Positions 18,178 to 27,445 are shown, counted from the first letter of the stretch. The stretch is 64,000 bases of DNA from UBA4416 sp036676295 (GCA_036676295.1 JAKFDE010000023.1:1-64000); one strand, 5' to 3'. The notes: generated by a model from the sequence alone, not told the origin. Translations and numbers: made by a program.

Positions 18178-18236
18178 GGCACAAATGTACTAATAATGTA
18201 TAATATAAATTAGTTAAGATTTGTTGAAGTCTCTTC

Positions 18237-18803
18237 TCAAAATTCATGCGCTTTTACTGCTAATTTCAATTCATGTAGATCTTTCTTTCTTAACACAAAT
18301 GTATCGCTCCAGGTATCATGCCAACCTAACGTACTTAAACAAGAGAAAAATTCGAATGGAACAATACGGCTATAAGAACGCGCTATGATCTGTTTCAAAC
18401 TTGGTTTTTCTCCATATTCATTTACAACTACTCTTCCTAAAATTAACTTTGCAGGAGTTGCCTGCATACTTCCTTCAAACAAAATATAATAAAATGGTCT
18501 GATCACTAAAAAGGTTAAAATTCTAAATGTTAGATCAAACCCACTCGACTCTACTAATTCAATTTGCCCTGTTAATGCTAAAAATACACCAATTGTAACG
18601 CCTATAATTGACTCAAAAATTAAAATAAAAACAACATCCAGTAAAAAAGCACCAAATCTTGCCCAACCCTCTACGTAAGGCACCTCTTTATAACGGGTAA
18701 AATTCCTTTCTTCAAATTTGGCTGCTTCGCCCGGCTCAGTTCTTACTCTCGAACTTTGAGTGTGCGTTTCTTTTATTTCAGTTATTTTTATTTTTTCGGC
18801 CAT
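18237..18803 (-). CDS. RDD-family membrane protein
   Basis: 188 residues. A soluble charged N-terminus (1-45) is followed by the RDD start GWARFGAFLLDVVFILIFE, two to three membrane segments, and AKLILGRVVVNEYGEKPSLKQII, the characteristic loop with its Arg and Asp residues. Function of the family is unclear; transport roles have been proposed. It is transcribed divergently from the suf operon, with 153 bp between them, so the promoters may interact. Confidence 0.82.
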   Translation of the reverse strand: MAEKIKITEIKETHTQSSRVRTEPGEAAKFEERNFTRYKEVPYVEGWARFGAFLLDVVFILIFESIIGVTIGVFLALTGQIELVESSGFDLTFRILTFLVIRPFYYILFEGSMQATPAKLILGRVVVNEYGEKPSLKQIIARSYSRIVPFEFFSCLSTLGWHDTWSDTFVLRKKDLHELKLAVKAHEF

Positions 18804-18857
18804 ATCTTTTTTTTGCTCAATATAGTCGTTTTTCTCCCTTTTTCAGAAAACAAATAA

Positions 18858-18889
18858 TTTGCACACCTACCACAAATGTGGTATCTTTG
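18858..18889 (+). promoter_or_regulatory. suf operon promoter
   Basis: A close match to the Bacteroidota sigma-ABfr promoter: -33 TTTG at 18858-18861, a 20-base spacer, and -7 TATCTTTG at 18882-18889 (consensus TAnnTTTG). Initiation would fall near 18896, giving a leader of about 60 bases before sufA. Confidence 0.75.
18868..18883. promoter_or_regulatory. candidate operator overlapping the suf -7 element
   Basis: A perfect inverted repeat TACCACA-AA-TGTGGTA lies in the spacer and covers the first two bases of the -7 box. Its position suits a repressor that blocks polymerase binding. A second inverted repeat, TTTAGAT-TTA-ATCTAAA (18897-18913), lies just downstream of the predicted start. The regulator is not encoded nearby. 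Confidence 0.55.
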
Positions 18890-18956
18890 TACAGCGTTTA
18901 GATTTAATCTAAATAAGAATAGTGTATAAATAACTAATAATTAATCAGTTACAAAA

Positions 18957-19283
18957 ATGATTACAGTTAGCAACGCAGCAAAAGAACATGCTGCCAAATT
19001 AATTTTGGAAGAAAATAAGCCTGCTGATACGTTTATTCGTGTGGGGGTTGATGGCGGAGGTTGCTCCGGCTTAATGTACAATTTAGTGTTTGATAACCAA
19101 CTAAAAGAAGGTGATCAGGTATTTGAAGATAATGGCGTAAAAGTAGTAGTTGACAGAAAAAGCTTTTTGTACTTAGTAGGTACAGAATTAGACTATAGCG
19201 GCGGTTTAAACGGAAAAGGTTTTATGTTTAAAAATCCTAACGCTAGCCGTACTTGCGGTTGCGGAGAAAGTTTCTCTGTTTAA
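18957..19283 (+). CDS. sufA: A-type iron-sulfur carrier (HesB/IscA/SufA family)
   Basis: 108-residue cluster carrier. The three ligand cysteines are Cys36 in DGGGCSGLMY and Cys100/Cys102 in RTCGCGESF. First gene of the cluster sufA-sufB-sufC-sufD-sufS. It may receive clusters from the SufBCD scaffold and pass them to apo-proteins. It follows the predicted suf promoter directly. Confidence 0.95.
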   Translation: MITVSNAAKEHAAKLILEENKPADTFIRVGVDGGGCSGLMYNLVFDNQLKEGDQVFEDNGVKVVVDRKSFLYLVGTELDYSGGLNGKGFMFKNPNASRTCGCGESFSV

Positions 19284-19346
19284 TGTTTAATTGTTCATTG
19301 CACTAGAAATACAATAAACATCAAGCATTAAACATCAAACATTAAA
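19277..19346. repeat. AT-rich inverted repeat spanning the sufA stop and sufB leader
   Basis: TTTAATGTTT (19279-19288), which includes the sufA stop codon, is exactly inverted as AAACATTAAA (19337-19346). TGTTTAATG (19277-19285) also inverts as CATTAAACA (19326-19334), and the words AAACAT and CATTAAA recur on the right. Without a T-run after the stem it is not an obvious terminator; it could modulate processing between sufA and sufB. Confidence 0.55.
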
Positions 19347-19349
19347 AAA

Positions 19350-20801
19350 ATGGCAAACGAAATATTAGAAGAACATATACAGAACGAATACAAGTGGGGT
19401 TTTACAACAGATGTTGCGACAGATGAGGCTCCTAAGGGTTTAAACGAAGATATCATTAAGTTTATTTCTGCAAAGAAAAACGAACCGGAATGGATGCTTG
19501 AATTTAGATTAAAAGCTTTTCGTAACTGGCAAAATATGGTTGAGCCGCACTGGGCTCACGTATCTTACGAAAAACCAAATTTTCAGGATATTATTTACTA
19601 CTCAGCCCCTAAGCCTAAAAAAGAATTGGGAAGTTTGGATGAAGTAGATCCTGAATTATTAAAAACCTTTGAAAAATTAGGGATCTCATTAGAAGAACAA
19701 AAACGCATCAGCGGTGTGCAAAGCAACATTGCTGTTGACGTGGTGTTTGATAGTGTCTCTGTAAAAACAACATTTAAAGAAACATTGGCTGAAAAAGGAG
19801 TCATCTTTTGTTCGTTCAGTGAAGCGGTTCAGGAACATCCTGAATTGGTAAAAAAATATATGGGCATGGTGGTTCCACCAACCGATAATTTTTATGCAGC
19901 CTTAAACTCTGCTGTATTTACAGATGGTTCATTCTGTTACATCCCAAAAGGTGTTCGTTGCCCGATGGAATTATCAACGTACTTCCGTATCAACGCTAGT
20001 GGTACCGGCCAGTTCGAAAGAACCTTGATCATTGCTGATGAAGACGCTTACGTATCATATTTAGAAGGCTGCACGGCGCCACAGCGTGATGAAAACCAAT
20101 TACACGCAGCAGTAGTAGAAATCATTACTCACAAAAATGCAGAAGTAAAATACAGCACCGTTCAAAACTGGTATCCCGGTGATAAAGATGGTAAAGGTGG
20201 TATCTTTAACTTTGTAACCAAGCGTGGAATTTGTTTAGAAGACAATTCTAAAATTAGCTGGACGCAAGTAGAAACCGGCTCTGCCGTTACCTGGAAATAT
20301 CCTTCAGTAATTTTAAAAGGAAACAATTCAGTTGGTGAGTTTTACTCAGTAGCGGTTACTAATAATTATCAGCAAGCCGATACAGGAACTAAAATGATAC
20401 ACATTGGTAAGAACACCCGTTCTACGATTATATCAAAAGGGATTTCTGCCGGCTTTAGTAATAACAGTTACCGTGGTTTAGTTCAAATTAAAAAAGGATC
20501 TAGCAACTCTCGTAACTTTTCGCAATGTGATAGTTTATTAATGGGCGATAAATGTGGTGCACATACGTATCCCTATATCGAGATCAAAGATAAATCTGCC
20601 GTTGTTGAACATGAAGCCACAACCAGTAAAATTGGTGAAGACCAATTATTTTATTGCAAGCAGCGTGGTATTGATACTGAAAAAGCAATTGGTTTAATTG
20701 TAAACGGATATTGCAAAGAGGTATTAAATAAATTACCAATGGAGTTTGCTGTTGAAGCACAAAAATTATTGGCCATCAGTTTAGAAGGTTCAGTAGGATA
20801 A
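19350..20801 (+). CDS. sufB: Fe-S cluster scaffold protein SufB
   Basis: 483 residues, the normal SufB length. The N-terminal helical part carries YKWGFTTD; the beta-helix core has YIPKGVRCPMELSTYFRIN, YLEGCTAPQRDENQLHAAVVE and HEATTSKIGEDQLFYCKQRGI. SufB assembles the nascent cluster in the SufBC2D complex using sulfur delivered by SufS, probably with SufE or SufU, neither of which is in the window. It lies 66 bp after sufA, across an inverted repeat. Confidence 0.97.
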   Translation: MANEILEEHIQNEYKWGFTTDVATDEAPKGLNEDIIKFISAKKNEPEWMLEFRLKAFRNWQNMVEPHWAHVSYEKPNFQDIIYYSAPKPKKELGSLDEVDPELLKTFEKLGISLEEQKRISGVQSNIAVDVVFDSVSVKTTFKETLAEKGVIFCSFSEAVQEHPELVKKYMGMVVPPTDNFYAALNSAVFTDGSFCYIPKGVRCPMELSTYFRINASGTGQFERTLIIADEDAYVSYLEGCTAPQRDENQLHAAVVEIITHKNAEVKYSTVQNWYPGDKDGKGGIFNFVTKRGICLEDNSKISWTQVETGSAVTWKYPSVILKGNNSVGEFYSVAVTNNYQQADTGTKMIHIGKNTRSTIISKGISAGFSNNSYRGLVQIKKGSSNSRNFSQCDSLLMGDKCGAHTYPYIEIKDKSAVVEHEATTSKIGEDQLFYCKQRGIDTEKAIGLIVNGYCKEVLNKLPMEFAVEAQKLLAISLEGSVG

Positions 20802-20837
20802 TCAATAAAAATTAAGTCAAAATTCAAAAGAAATACA

Positions 20838-21596
20838 ATGATCAGCATTAAGAATCTAAAAGCGTCAATCGGCGAAAAAGAAATATTAAGAGGAATAAAT
20901 TTAGAAGTTAAAGCCGGAGAAGTTCACGCAATTATGGGGCCTAATGGCTCTGGAAAGTCAACTTTATCAAGCGTTTTAGCAGGAAGAGAAGATTACGATG
21001 TAACCGAAGGTGAAGTAACATTTAATGGGAAAAATTTATTGGATATGTCTCCTGAAGACAGAGCGCGTGAAGGTTTGTTTTTAGCGTTTCAGTATCCTGT
21101 TGAAATTCCGGGAGTGAGTAATGTGAATTTTTTACGCACTGCTTTAAATGAGATCAGAGCTTATCACGGACAAGAAGAAATGCCTGCTAAAGATTTCTTA
21201 GCATTAGTAAAAGAAAAATCAAAATTAGTTGAATTAGATTCTAAACTGGCTAGCCGTAGTGTAAACGAAGGATTTAGTGGTGGCGAGAAAAAACGTAATG
21301 AGATCTTTCAAATGGCGATGTTAAATCCAAAATTAGCCATCTTAGATGAAACTGATAGTGGATTAGATATTGATGCTTTGCGTATTGTAGCAAATGGCGT
21401 AAACAAATTAAAATCAAAAGATAACGCAACAATCTTAATTACTCACTACCAACGTTTATTAGATTATATCGTACCTGATTTTGTACATATTTTATACAAA
21501 GGCCGCATCGTTAAAAGTGGCGGTAAAGAATTAGCTTTAGAATTAGAAGCTAAAGGATACGATGAAATTAAAAAAGAATTTGAAATAGCAGACTAA
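20838..21596 (+). CDS. sufC: SufC ATPase
   Basis: 252-residue soluble ABC ATPase of the SufBCD scaffold. Walker A is GPNGSGKST (34-42); the ABC signature is FSGGEKKRNEI and Walker B/D-loop is LAILDETDSGLDIDAL. ATP hydrolysis drives conformational change in SufB/SufD; it is not a transporter. It ends one base before the sufD start, so translation is probably coupled. Confidence 0.97.
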   Translation: MISIKNLKASIGEKEILRGINLEVKAGEVHAIMGPNGSGKSTLSSVLAGREDYDVTEGEVTFNGKNLLDMSPEDRAREGLFLAFQYPVEIPGVSNVNFLRTALNEIRAYHGQEEMPAKDFLALVKEKSKLVELDSKLASRSVNEGFSGGEKKRNEIFQMAMLNPKLAILDETDSGLDIDALRIVANGVNKLKSKDNATILITHYQRLLDYIVPDFVHILYKGRIVKSGGKELALELEAKGYDEIKKEFEIAD

Positions 21597-21597
21597 G

Positions 21598-22887
21598 ATG
21601 TCAATGATGGTAGAAACTAAAAGTACTGTTACACAAAGTTTGTTAGAACAGTTACAAAAACAGTCGGGCAAAATTGCTTTTATTCCTGATGCAGAAATTG
21701 TTGCGGCAATCAGACATTTAGAAGAAAAAGGTGTTCCGAATAACAAGCACGAAGACTACAAATATTGTAACATAGAAGCATACATTCGTAAAGAATTTAA
21801 AAGCATTGAACAAACATTTAATGAAGTTACCAATGCAGATATTGCACCACATAAATTAGAGGAAGCAATTAACATCGTTGTTTTAAACGGAGCATATAAC
21901 GAAGCATTAAGCGAAAAGATCATCGTAAAAGGTATTACAGTAAAAGCATTAAACGAATTATCGGCTAACGAAAAATTATTGATCGCAACTCAGGCAAAAT
22001 CTGACGTTGATGCTTTAATTGCATTAAACACGGCCTTTAGCAACAATGGTTTGTTTTTGCAAATTGAAAAAAGCAATATCGTTCCAATGCCAATTCACAT
22101 TATTTATGTGAACAGCAATAATGCATCTGCTTTAGTGAATTCAAGAAGTTTCATCCACGCACAACAATGTGCTGAAGCTACTTTAGTTGAAAGTTTTGTA
22201 AACATTGGTACTGCAAAAGTATTTACAAACTATGTAAGCGAAAAATTATTGGATGAAAATGCCAAGCTAACTTGCTTCACCTATCAAAACGAAGGTCCTT
22301 TATCTTATTCGGTAAATACGAATCAAGCTAAAGTAAACAGATACGCTAATTACAATAACACAACCATTACTTTAAGCGGAGAGTTGGTTCGTAACAATCA
22401 TAATGTTGAACTGGCAAGTGATTATTGCGAAGCACATTTAAATGGCTTGTTCATTACTAACGGCACTCAGTTAGTTGATAATCATACTTTGATCGATCAT
22501 CAAATGCCAAATTGCGAAAGCAATGAGTTATATAAAGGCATTGCGAAAGATAAATCCATTGGTGTATTCAATGGTAAGATCTACGTTCGTAAAGACGCTC
22601 AAAAAACAAATGCTTACCAAAGCAGTAAAAATATCTTATTAAGTGATGATGCTACTATCAACACAAAGCCTCAGTTAGAGATCTATGCCGATGATGTAAA
22701 ATGTTCGCACGGAACCTCAACCGGTAAAGTGGATGAAGAAGCGCTATTTTACTTAAAAGCAAGAGGTATTGGTGATACAAGTGCTCGTAAATTATTATTA
22801 CAAGCCTTTGCACAAGAATTAATTGATAAAGTTGAGGTCGATTCTTTAAAAGAAAGGATCCTTCAGGAATTTGAAAAAGCACTTTAA
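21598..22887 (+). CDS. sufD: Fe-S cluster assembly protein SufD
   Basis: 429 residues, homologous to SufB and forming the heteromeric scaffold with it. The N-terminal NNKHEDYKYCNIE and the C-terminal EIYADDVKCSHGTSTGKVDEEALFYLKARGI are typical, with the conserved His in the SHG motif. Start at ATG 21598, with a second Met pair just inside. An inverted repeat separates it from sufS. Confidence 0.96.
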   Translation: MSMMVETKSTVTQSLLEQLQKQSGKIAFIPDAEIVAAIRHLEEKGVPNNKHEDYKYCNIEAYIRKEFKSIEQTFNEVTNADIAPHKLEEAINIVVLNGAYNEALSEKIIVKGITVKALNELSANEKLLIATQAKSDVDALIALNTAFSNNGLFLQIEKSNIVPMPIHIIYVNSNNASALVNSRSFIHAQQCAEATLVESFVNIGTAKVFTNYVSEKLLDENAKLTCFTYQNEGPLSYSVNTNQAKVNRYANYNNTTITLSGELVRNNHNVELASDYCEAHLNGLFITNGTQLVDNHTLIDHQMPNCESNELYKGIAKDKSIGVFNGKIYVRKDAQKTNAYQSSKNILLSDDATINTKPQLEIYADDVKCSHGTSTGKVDEEALFYLKARGIGDTSARKLLLQAFAQELIDKVEVDSLKERILQEFEKAL

Positions 22888-22890
22888 AAT

Positions 22891-22931
22891 TTGTTATTGT
22901 TTTCTGAGGCTCTCGAAGGGAACAATAACAA
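22891..22931. repeat. inverted repeat between sufD and sufS
   Basis: TTGTTATTGTT (22891-22901) and AACAATAACAA (22921-22931) form an 11-bp perfect stem around the core TTCTGAGGCTCTCGAAGGG. The core resembles a common Bacteroidota intergenic word (CTGAGGCTCTCGAAG). There is no downstream T-run. It probably is a dispersed repeat tolerated within the operon. Confidence 0.65.
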
Positions 22932-22940
22932 CAAAATTTT

Positions 22941-24161
22941 ATGTTCGATATAAATAAAATACGTCAAGATTTTCCCATTTTAACTAATACGGTTAATGGA
23001 AAACCTTTAGTGTATTTTGATAATGGTGCTACGGCACAAAAACCAAAAGCGGTTATCGATGTGTTAACTCATTATTATGCACATCAAAACAGCAATATTC
23101 ATCGCGGTGTTCATACTTTAAGTCGCGAAATAACAATTGCTTACGAAGCAGCTCGTAATACCATCCAAAAGCACATCAACGCACAACATCCTCACGAAAT
23201 AATTTTCACCAAAGGAACATCAGAGTCTATCAATATGGTAGCTTATTGTTTCGGGAAAATTAATATTTCCGAAGGAGATGAGATTATCATCACTCAAATG
23301 GAACACCACAGTAACATTGTTCCTTGGCAGTTATTGTGCGAAGAAAAAAAAGCGGTGTTGAAATACATTCCTATCAATCAGGTAGGTGAATTAATTTTAG
23401 AAGAATTACCAAAGCTCATCACATCTAAAACCAAGCTTGTTGCTTTAACTCATATTTCAAATACCTTAGGAACGATCAATCCTATTAAAGATATTATTAA
23501 AACAGTTCGTTCTCTTTCTGGCGCTGCTGTTTTAATTGATGGCGCCCAAGCTGTGCCACATGTAAAACCAAATGTTCAAGATATCGATTGTGACTTTTAC
23601 GTATTTAGTGGCCATAAATTATTTGGCCCAACAGGTGTTGGTATTTTATATGCCAAAGAATCTTGGTTGAATAAGTTTCCTCCTTATCAATCAGGTGGAG
23701 GAACCATTAAAACAGTAACTCTTGAAAAAACGGAATTTGCCGATTCCCCTTTAAAATTTGAAGCAGGCACTCCTCATATTGCCGGTGGTGTTGGTTTTGC
23801 GGCTGCGATTGATTATGTCAATAACATTGGCATGGATAACATTCATCAATACGAAGATGAATTGTTGCAGTATGCGACTAAAAAATTAAAAGGAATTGAA
23901 GGTGTAGTGATTTATGGTAATGCCAAAGCAAAAGCTTCTGTTATTTCGTTTAATGTCTCCAACATTCATCCATTTGATATTGGAACGCTCTTAGATAAAT
24001 ACGGCATTGCTATTCGTAGCGGACATCATTGCACACAACCCCTTCATCAATTTTATAATATTCCAGGAAGCATAAGAGCTTCGTTTGCCTTTTATAACAC
24101 GATTGAAGAAATTGATCTATTCATTGAAGCACTTAAAAAATCGATCAGACTACTAAGCTAA
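22941..24161 (+). CDS. sufS: cysteine desulfurase SufS
   Basis: 406-residue PLP enzyme that takes sulfur from cysteine for cluster assembly. The PLP lysine is Lys226 in FSGHKLFGPTG; the persulfide-forming cysteine is Cys364 in RSGHHCTQPLH. HRGVHTLSREIT and ASFAFYNTIEEID are further group II (SufS/CsdA) landmarks. Last gene of the suf cluster, 53 bp after sufD. Confidence 0.97.
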   Translation: MFDINKIRQDFPILTNTVNGKPLVYFDNGATAQKPKAVIDVLTHYYAHQNSNIHRGVHTLSREITIAYEAARNTIQKHINAQHPHEIIFTKGTSESINMVAYCFGKINISEGDEIIITQMEHHSNIVPWQLLCEEKKAVLKYIPINQVGELILEELPKLITSKTKLVALTHISNTLGTINPIKDIIKTVRSLSGAAVLIDGAQAVPHVKPNVQDIDCDFYVFSGHKLFGPTGVGILYAKESWLNKFPPYQSGGGTIKTVTLEKTEFADSPLKFEAGTPHIAGGVGFAAAIDYVNNIGMDNIHQYEDELLQYATKKLKGIEGVVIYGNAKAKASVISFNVSNIHPFDIGTLLDKYGIAIRSGHHCTQPLHQFYNIPGSIRASFAFYNTIEEIDLFIEALKKSIRLLS

Positions 24162-24201
24162 TTTTTTAGTAAATTTGGTATACTTAAAATTATATCAAAT
24201 T

Positions 24202-25134
24202 ATGAAGAAGCTGTTTATTATTCTCATTAGCGCCTTATCTTTTTCTTCTTGTTACATGTCGGATGATTTTACGAAAGAAAACTCACCAACAACAGGTAAA
24301 CTGGTTTTGTTTTATGATGAGGGTTTAAAACTTCATATCGAAAATCAGATCAACACATTTAAATCTATTTATGGTTATGCTGATATTGAATTAGTCTCTT
24401 CTGATGAAAGGTCATGCGTGGAAGCTTTATTTAATGATAGTTGCAAAGCTATTGCTATCTCACGTCCTTTAAGCGAAAGTGAATTACAAAAATTCTTACA
24501 AAAAAATATTCGCCCCGAAAGTTCTGTTGTCGCAAAAAATGCCATTGCGTTTATTGTACATAAAGACTTCGCAGACTCTACCTTATCTATGCCTGAAATA
24601 ATAGCTTTATTACAAGGAAATGATAGTACTTTAATAAAAGGTAAACACATAAAAATTGTATTTGATAACCAAAACTCAGGAAGCACTCGTCATTTAAAGG
24701 ATTCTTTATTGCCTAATACCGGTTTTGGTAAAAATTGTTCGGCAGTTAATAACACCAAAGAATTAATTAAAACCATTAGTGCTGATGTAAATGCCATTGG
24801 CGTTTGTGATTATGCCTGGCTAAGTGATAAAGATGATAATACCACCAAAGAGTTCTTAAAAACCATAAAAATTCTGGCCGTTTCAAAAACTAATACTGAA
24901 ATAGCCTATATGCCCGATCAATCCAATTTGGCCACCTTGCAATATCCTTTGATCAGAAGTATTTGTATTATCAGACGTTCTTCTGAATTTAGCTTAGGAA
25001 AAGGTGTAGAAACCTTTATTGCGGGCCCACAGGGTCAATTGATGTTCCTGAAGCAAGGGTTAGCCCCTAACCGCCAGGAAGAACGTGTGATTGAAATTAC
25101 CATTCCACCCGTTGCTCAACCAACCAAAAACTAG
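24202..25134 (+). CDS. PstS-like phosphate-binding-type lipoprotein
   Basis: 310 residues from ATG 24202, chosen because MKKLFIILISALSFSSC then reads as a lipoprotein signal with the lipidation Cys at 17; an upstream ATG at 24175 would spoil it. The body matches the PstS-like periplasmic binding fold (IAISRPLSESELQKF, FDNQNSGSTRHLKD, then VETFIAGPQGQLMFLKQGLAP). In Bacteroidota such proteins often lie next to TonB/ExbBD genes and a TPR gene rather than a Pst transporter, as here. The ligand is therefore uncertain. Confidence 0.82.
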   Translation: MKKLFIILISALSFSSCYMSDDFTKENSPTTGKLVLFYDEGLKLHIENQINTFKSIYGYADIELVSSDERSCVEALFNDSCKAIAISRPLSESELQKFLQKNIRPESSVVAKNAIAFIVHKDFADSTLSMPEIIALLQGNDSTLIKGKHIKIVFDNQNSGSTRHLKDSLLPNTGFGKNCSAVNNTKELIKTISADVNAIGVCDYAWLSDKDDNTTKEFLKTIKILAVSKTNTEIAYMPDQSNLATLQYPLIRSICIIRRSSEFSLGKGVETFIAGPQGQLMFLKQGLAPNRQEERVIEITIPPVAQPTKN

Positions 25135-25267
25135 GTTTTCCTTAAACTTTAAAATTATGTTAATTTTGACGCCAATTGTCATCTGGGCTAATCTTTGGCA
25201 AGCGAATTGAATTTAAAAAACTGTATTTTTACGACTCCACTTAGGAGTGTATTTAAAATAAATTAAT

Positions 25268-26923
25268 ATGAAAAAAATAACATTATTAAGCGCAGGTATT
25301 GTTTTAGTAAATAGTTCATTTGCACAAACTTTACAGGAAGCGATTACTAAAACCGATAACGAACGTTATGCTGCCGCTGCTGCCGACTTTAGATCTTTAA
25401 TTGCTAAGGAAGCTAACAAAGGAGAAAACTATTTTTACTTTGGAGAGAATTTCTTTAAAGACGGAAATCTTGATTCGGCTAATTATTTTTACCAAAAAGG
25501 GGCTGATGTAAATGCGACTTACCCTTTAAATCATGTTGGTTTAGGAAAAGTGCTTTGGTCAAAAGGTAAATCTCAGGATGCACAAACGGCATTTTTTAAA
25601 GCGGCTACTTTAGGTGCTAATAAAAATACAGAGGTGATGCGTAAAACAGCTGAAATTTATATTACATCTGAAAACAAAAATATTGATGGGGCGATTAACT
25701 TATTAAATGCTGCCATTAAAATTGAGCCTAAAAATCCGGATAACTATATCTTAATGGGCGATGCCTTAATTGAGAAAAATCCAACAGATGGTGGTCCTGC
25801 AATTAAACAATACAACAAAGCAACAGAGTTAAATCCAAAATCACCAAAAGGGGTATTACGTTCAGGTAAATTGTACCAGCGCGGGCGTAACTATCAATTA
25901 GCTTTAGATCTGTACAAACAAGCTGAAACAATTGATCCTAACTATGCTCCTGCATACCGTGAAAAAGCTGAGCTATATCACATGGCCGGGCAAGATGGAA
26001 AAGCAATTGAGAGTTATAAAAAATATTTGGAATTGAATAATAGCGATGAAGCGAGAGAGCGTTACGCTTCTTTTTTATTCACTAACAAACAATATGCTGA
26101 CGCTATTACTGAAATTGAAGCTTTACAAAAAGCCGGAAATACAAATATGTATTTAGATCGTATTTTAGCTTACTCATATGCTGAACTTGGAAACAAAACA
26201 GATAAAGAGGCTTATACTAAAGGATTAAACTCTATTAATAAATTTTTTGAAAAAGCTGGCGCTACTTTTAAATATGTAGCTACAGATTATAAATATAAAG
26301 GAATCTTATTAGCTAAAACAGGGCAAGATAGCGTTGGTGTAACTAATATTGAAACAGCGATTGAAATGGACCCTAAATTAGAGAAAGAATTAGTTTCTTT
26401 AATTGCTACCACCTGGATGGGTGCAAAAAAATATCCTAAAGTGATCTCTACCTACGAAAGAAAAATGGCAGGAGATCCTAATAATCTAACGATTCAGGAT
26501 TGGTATGATTACGGCCGTGCTTACTACTATGATGCAGGTGCAAAACAAAGAGAAAAGAAAGATGTAGATGCCGCTGCTTTATTTGTAAAAGCTGATAGTT
26601 GCTTTTCTAAATTATGTCAATTAAAAACAGATTACCCTATGGGTTATTTCTGGAGAGGCCGTGTAAATGCACAATTAGACCCTAAAGACGAAAAACATAT
26701 AGCAAAACCTCATTACGAAAATGCTTTAACCTTAGTTAAGCCTGAAGAGAAAATGACTTATAAGTTTAACATTATTGAAGCTAACTTATATTTGGGTTCT
26801 CATTATGCTTTCTCTAAAGAAAAAGATCTAGCAAAAGCGAAAGAATATTTTAAAGTTGTATTGGAATTAGATCCAACAAATAAAGCCGCTAACGATTTCT
26901 TTAAAAGCCCTGCCGGGAAATGA
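25268..26923 (+). CDS. exported tetratricopeptide-repeat protein
   Basis: 551 residues with a signal peptide ending SSFAQT. Multiple TPR units follow, for example ANYFYQKGADVNATYPLNHV, PDNYILMGDALIEKN, PAYREKAELYHMAGQDGKAI and the C-terminal EYFKVVLELDPTNKAANDFF. Periplasmic scaffold of unknown partners. It sits 133 bp after the PstS-like gene and convergent with the TonB cluster. A strong terminator closes the transcript at 26962-26998. Confidence 0.85.
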   Translation: MKKITLLSAGIVLVNSSFAQTLQEAITKTDNERYAAAAADFRSLIAKEANKGENYFYFGENFFKDGNLDSANYFYQKGADVNATYPLNHVGLGKVLWSKGKSQDAQTAFFKAATLGANKNTEVMRKTAEIYITSENKNIDGAINLLNAAIKIEPKNPDNYILMGDALIEKNPTDGGPAIKQYNKATELNPKSPKGVLRSGKLYQRGRNYQLALDLYKQAETIDPNYAPAYREKAELYHMAGQDGKAIESYKKYLELNNSDEARERYASFLFTNKQYADAITEIEALQKAGNTNMYLDRILAYSYAELGNKTDKEAYTKGLNSINKFFEKAGATFKYVATDYKYKGILLAKTGQDSVGVTNIETAIEMDPKLEKELVSLIATTWMGAKKYPKVISTYERKMAGDPNNLTIQDWYDYGRAYYYDAGAKQREKKDVDAAALFVKADSCFSKLCQLKTDYPMGYFWRGRVNAQLDPKDEKHIAKPHYENALTLVKPEEKMTYKFNIIEANLYLGSHYAFSKEKDLAKAKEYFKVVLELDPTNKAANDFFKSPAGK

Positions 26924-26961
26924 AAAAGCCCTAAACCCAAAAAGAAAAAATAATTTATATG

Positions 26962-26998
26962 AAAAGAGGCTCTGCATAATTGCAGAGCCTCTTTTGTT
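26962..26998. terminator. strong intrinsic terminator after the TPR gene
   Basis: A 15-bp perfect stem AAAAGAGGCTCTGCA (26962-26976) / TGCAGAGCCTCTTTT (26981-26995) with TAAT loop, then TGTTTT. The A-run on the other side means it could work in both directions. Confidence 0.9.
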
Positions 26999-27030
26999 TT
27001 ATGTTACATCCTGATAATTCTGTATATGTC

Positions 27031-27109
27031 GTGCTGAACTTGTTTCAGCATCTCTCTTTCTTGAGACCCTGAATTGAAAATCGGCGGAGCCAAACAAGTT
27101 CAGGGTGAC
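27031..27109. repeat. HPELVS-type intergenic inverted repeat
   Basis: The left arm includes CTGAACTTGTTTCAGC (from 27034). The right arm, read on the minus strand, includes GTCACCCTGAACTTGTTT (27092-27109). An inner GAGACCCTGAATTG remnant at 27064-27077 suggests a second degenerate pair. The arms match the in-frame sequence at 6375-6404 in leuS. Confidence 0.7.
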
Positions 27110-27128
27110 GAGTAATATAAGCTTGCCT

Positions 27129-27344
27129 TTAATTCTGATTGTTTGCTTTATACGCCTTATACATTCTATAGCTTCTATAAATAGAATAGCCTAAGAAGAT
27201 AGTCCCTAAGATATAACGTTTGTTTCCAAACACTCTGTCTTCTAGTAGATCTGTAAAGTAAAAAACAAACGCACCAACTATAGTAATGATAACCATTAAG
27301 GCGCTAAAGCTTAAATTAATTAATTCTGTGGGTGATTTTTTCAT
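27129..27344 (-). CDS. small two-helix membrane protein, unknown function
   Basis: 71 residues: a short polar N-terminus, hydrophobic segments at about 11-32 and 45-60, and a basic Tyr-rich tail (YRSYRMYKAYKANN). Likely an inner-membrane protein. It lies downstream of the TonB gene on the same strand but beyond a terminator and a repeat. I cannot name the family. Start ATG and a frame free of stops support reality, but without homologues it remains moderately sure. Confidence 0.6.
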   Translation of the reverse strand: MKKSPTELINLSFSALMVIITIVGAFVFYFTDLLEDRVFGNKRYILGTIFLGYSIYRSYRMYKAYKANNQN

Positions 27345-27359
27345 GATTTTTTATTTTTA

Positions 27360-27414
27360 GTCAGTTCAAGCGAAGTCGAAAACAAATAGAACACATCTCG
27401 ACTTCGCTCGATGT
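27360..27414. repeat. inverted repeat with GAAGTCGA arms
   Basis: The left arm GTCAGTTCAAGCGAAGTCGA starts at about 27360. The right arm on the minus strand (about 27395-27414) includes TCGAGCGAAGTCGAGATG. The arms share the AGCGAAGTCGA core. A third related arm, GTCAGTTCGAGCGGTGTCGA, lies at 30881-30900. This is a recognisable dispersed element of the phylum. Confidence 0.7.
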
Positions 27415-27445
27415 GACACGCGTGTTATTTAAAATTTGTACTATC

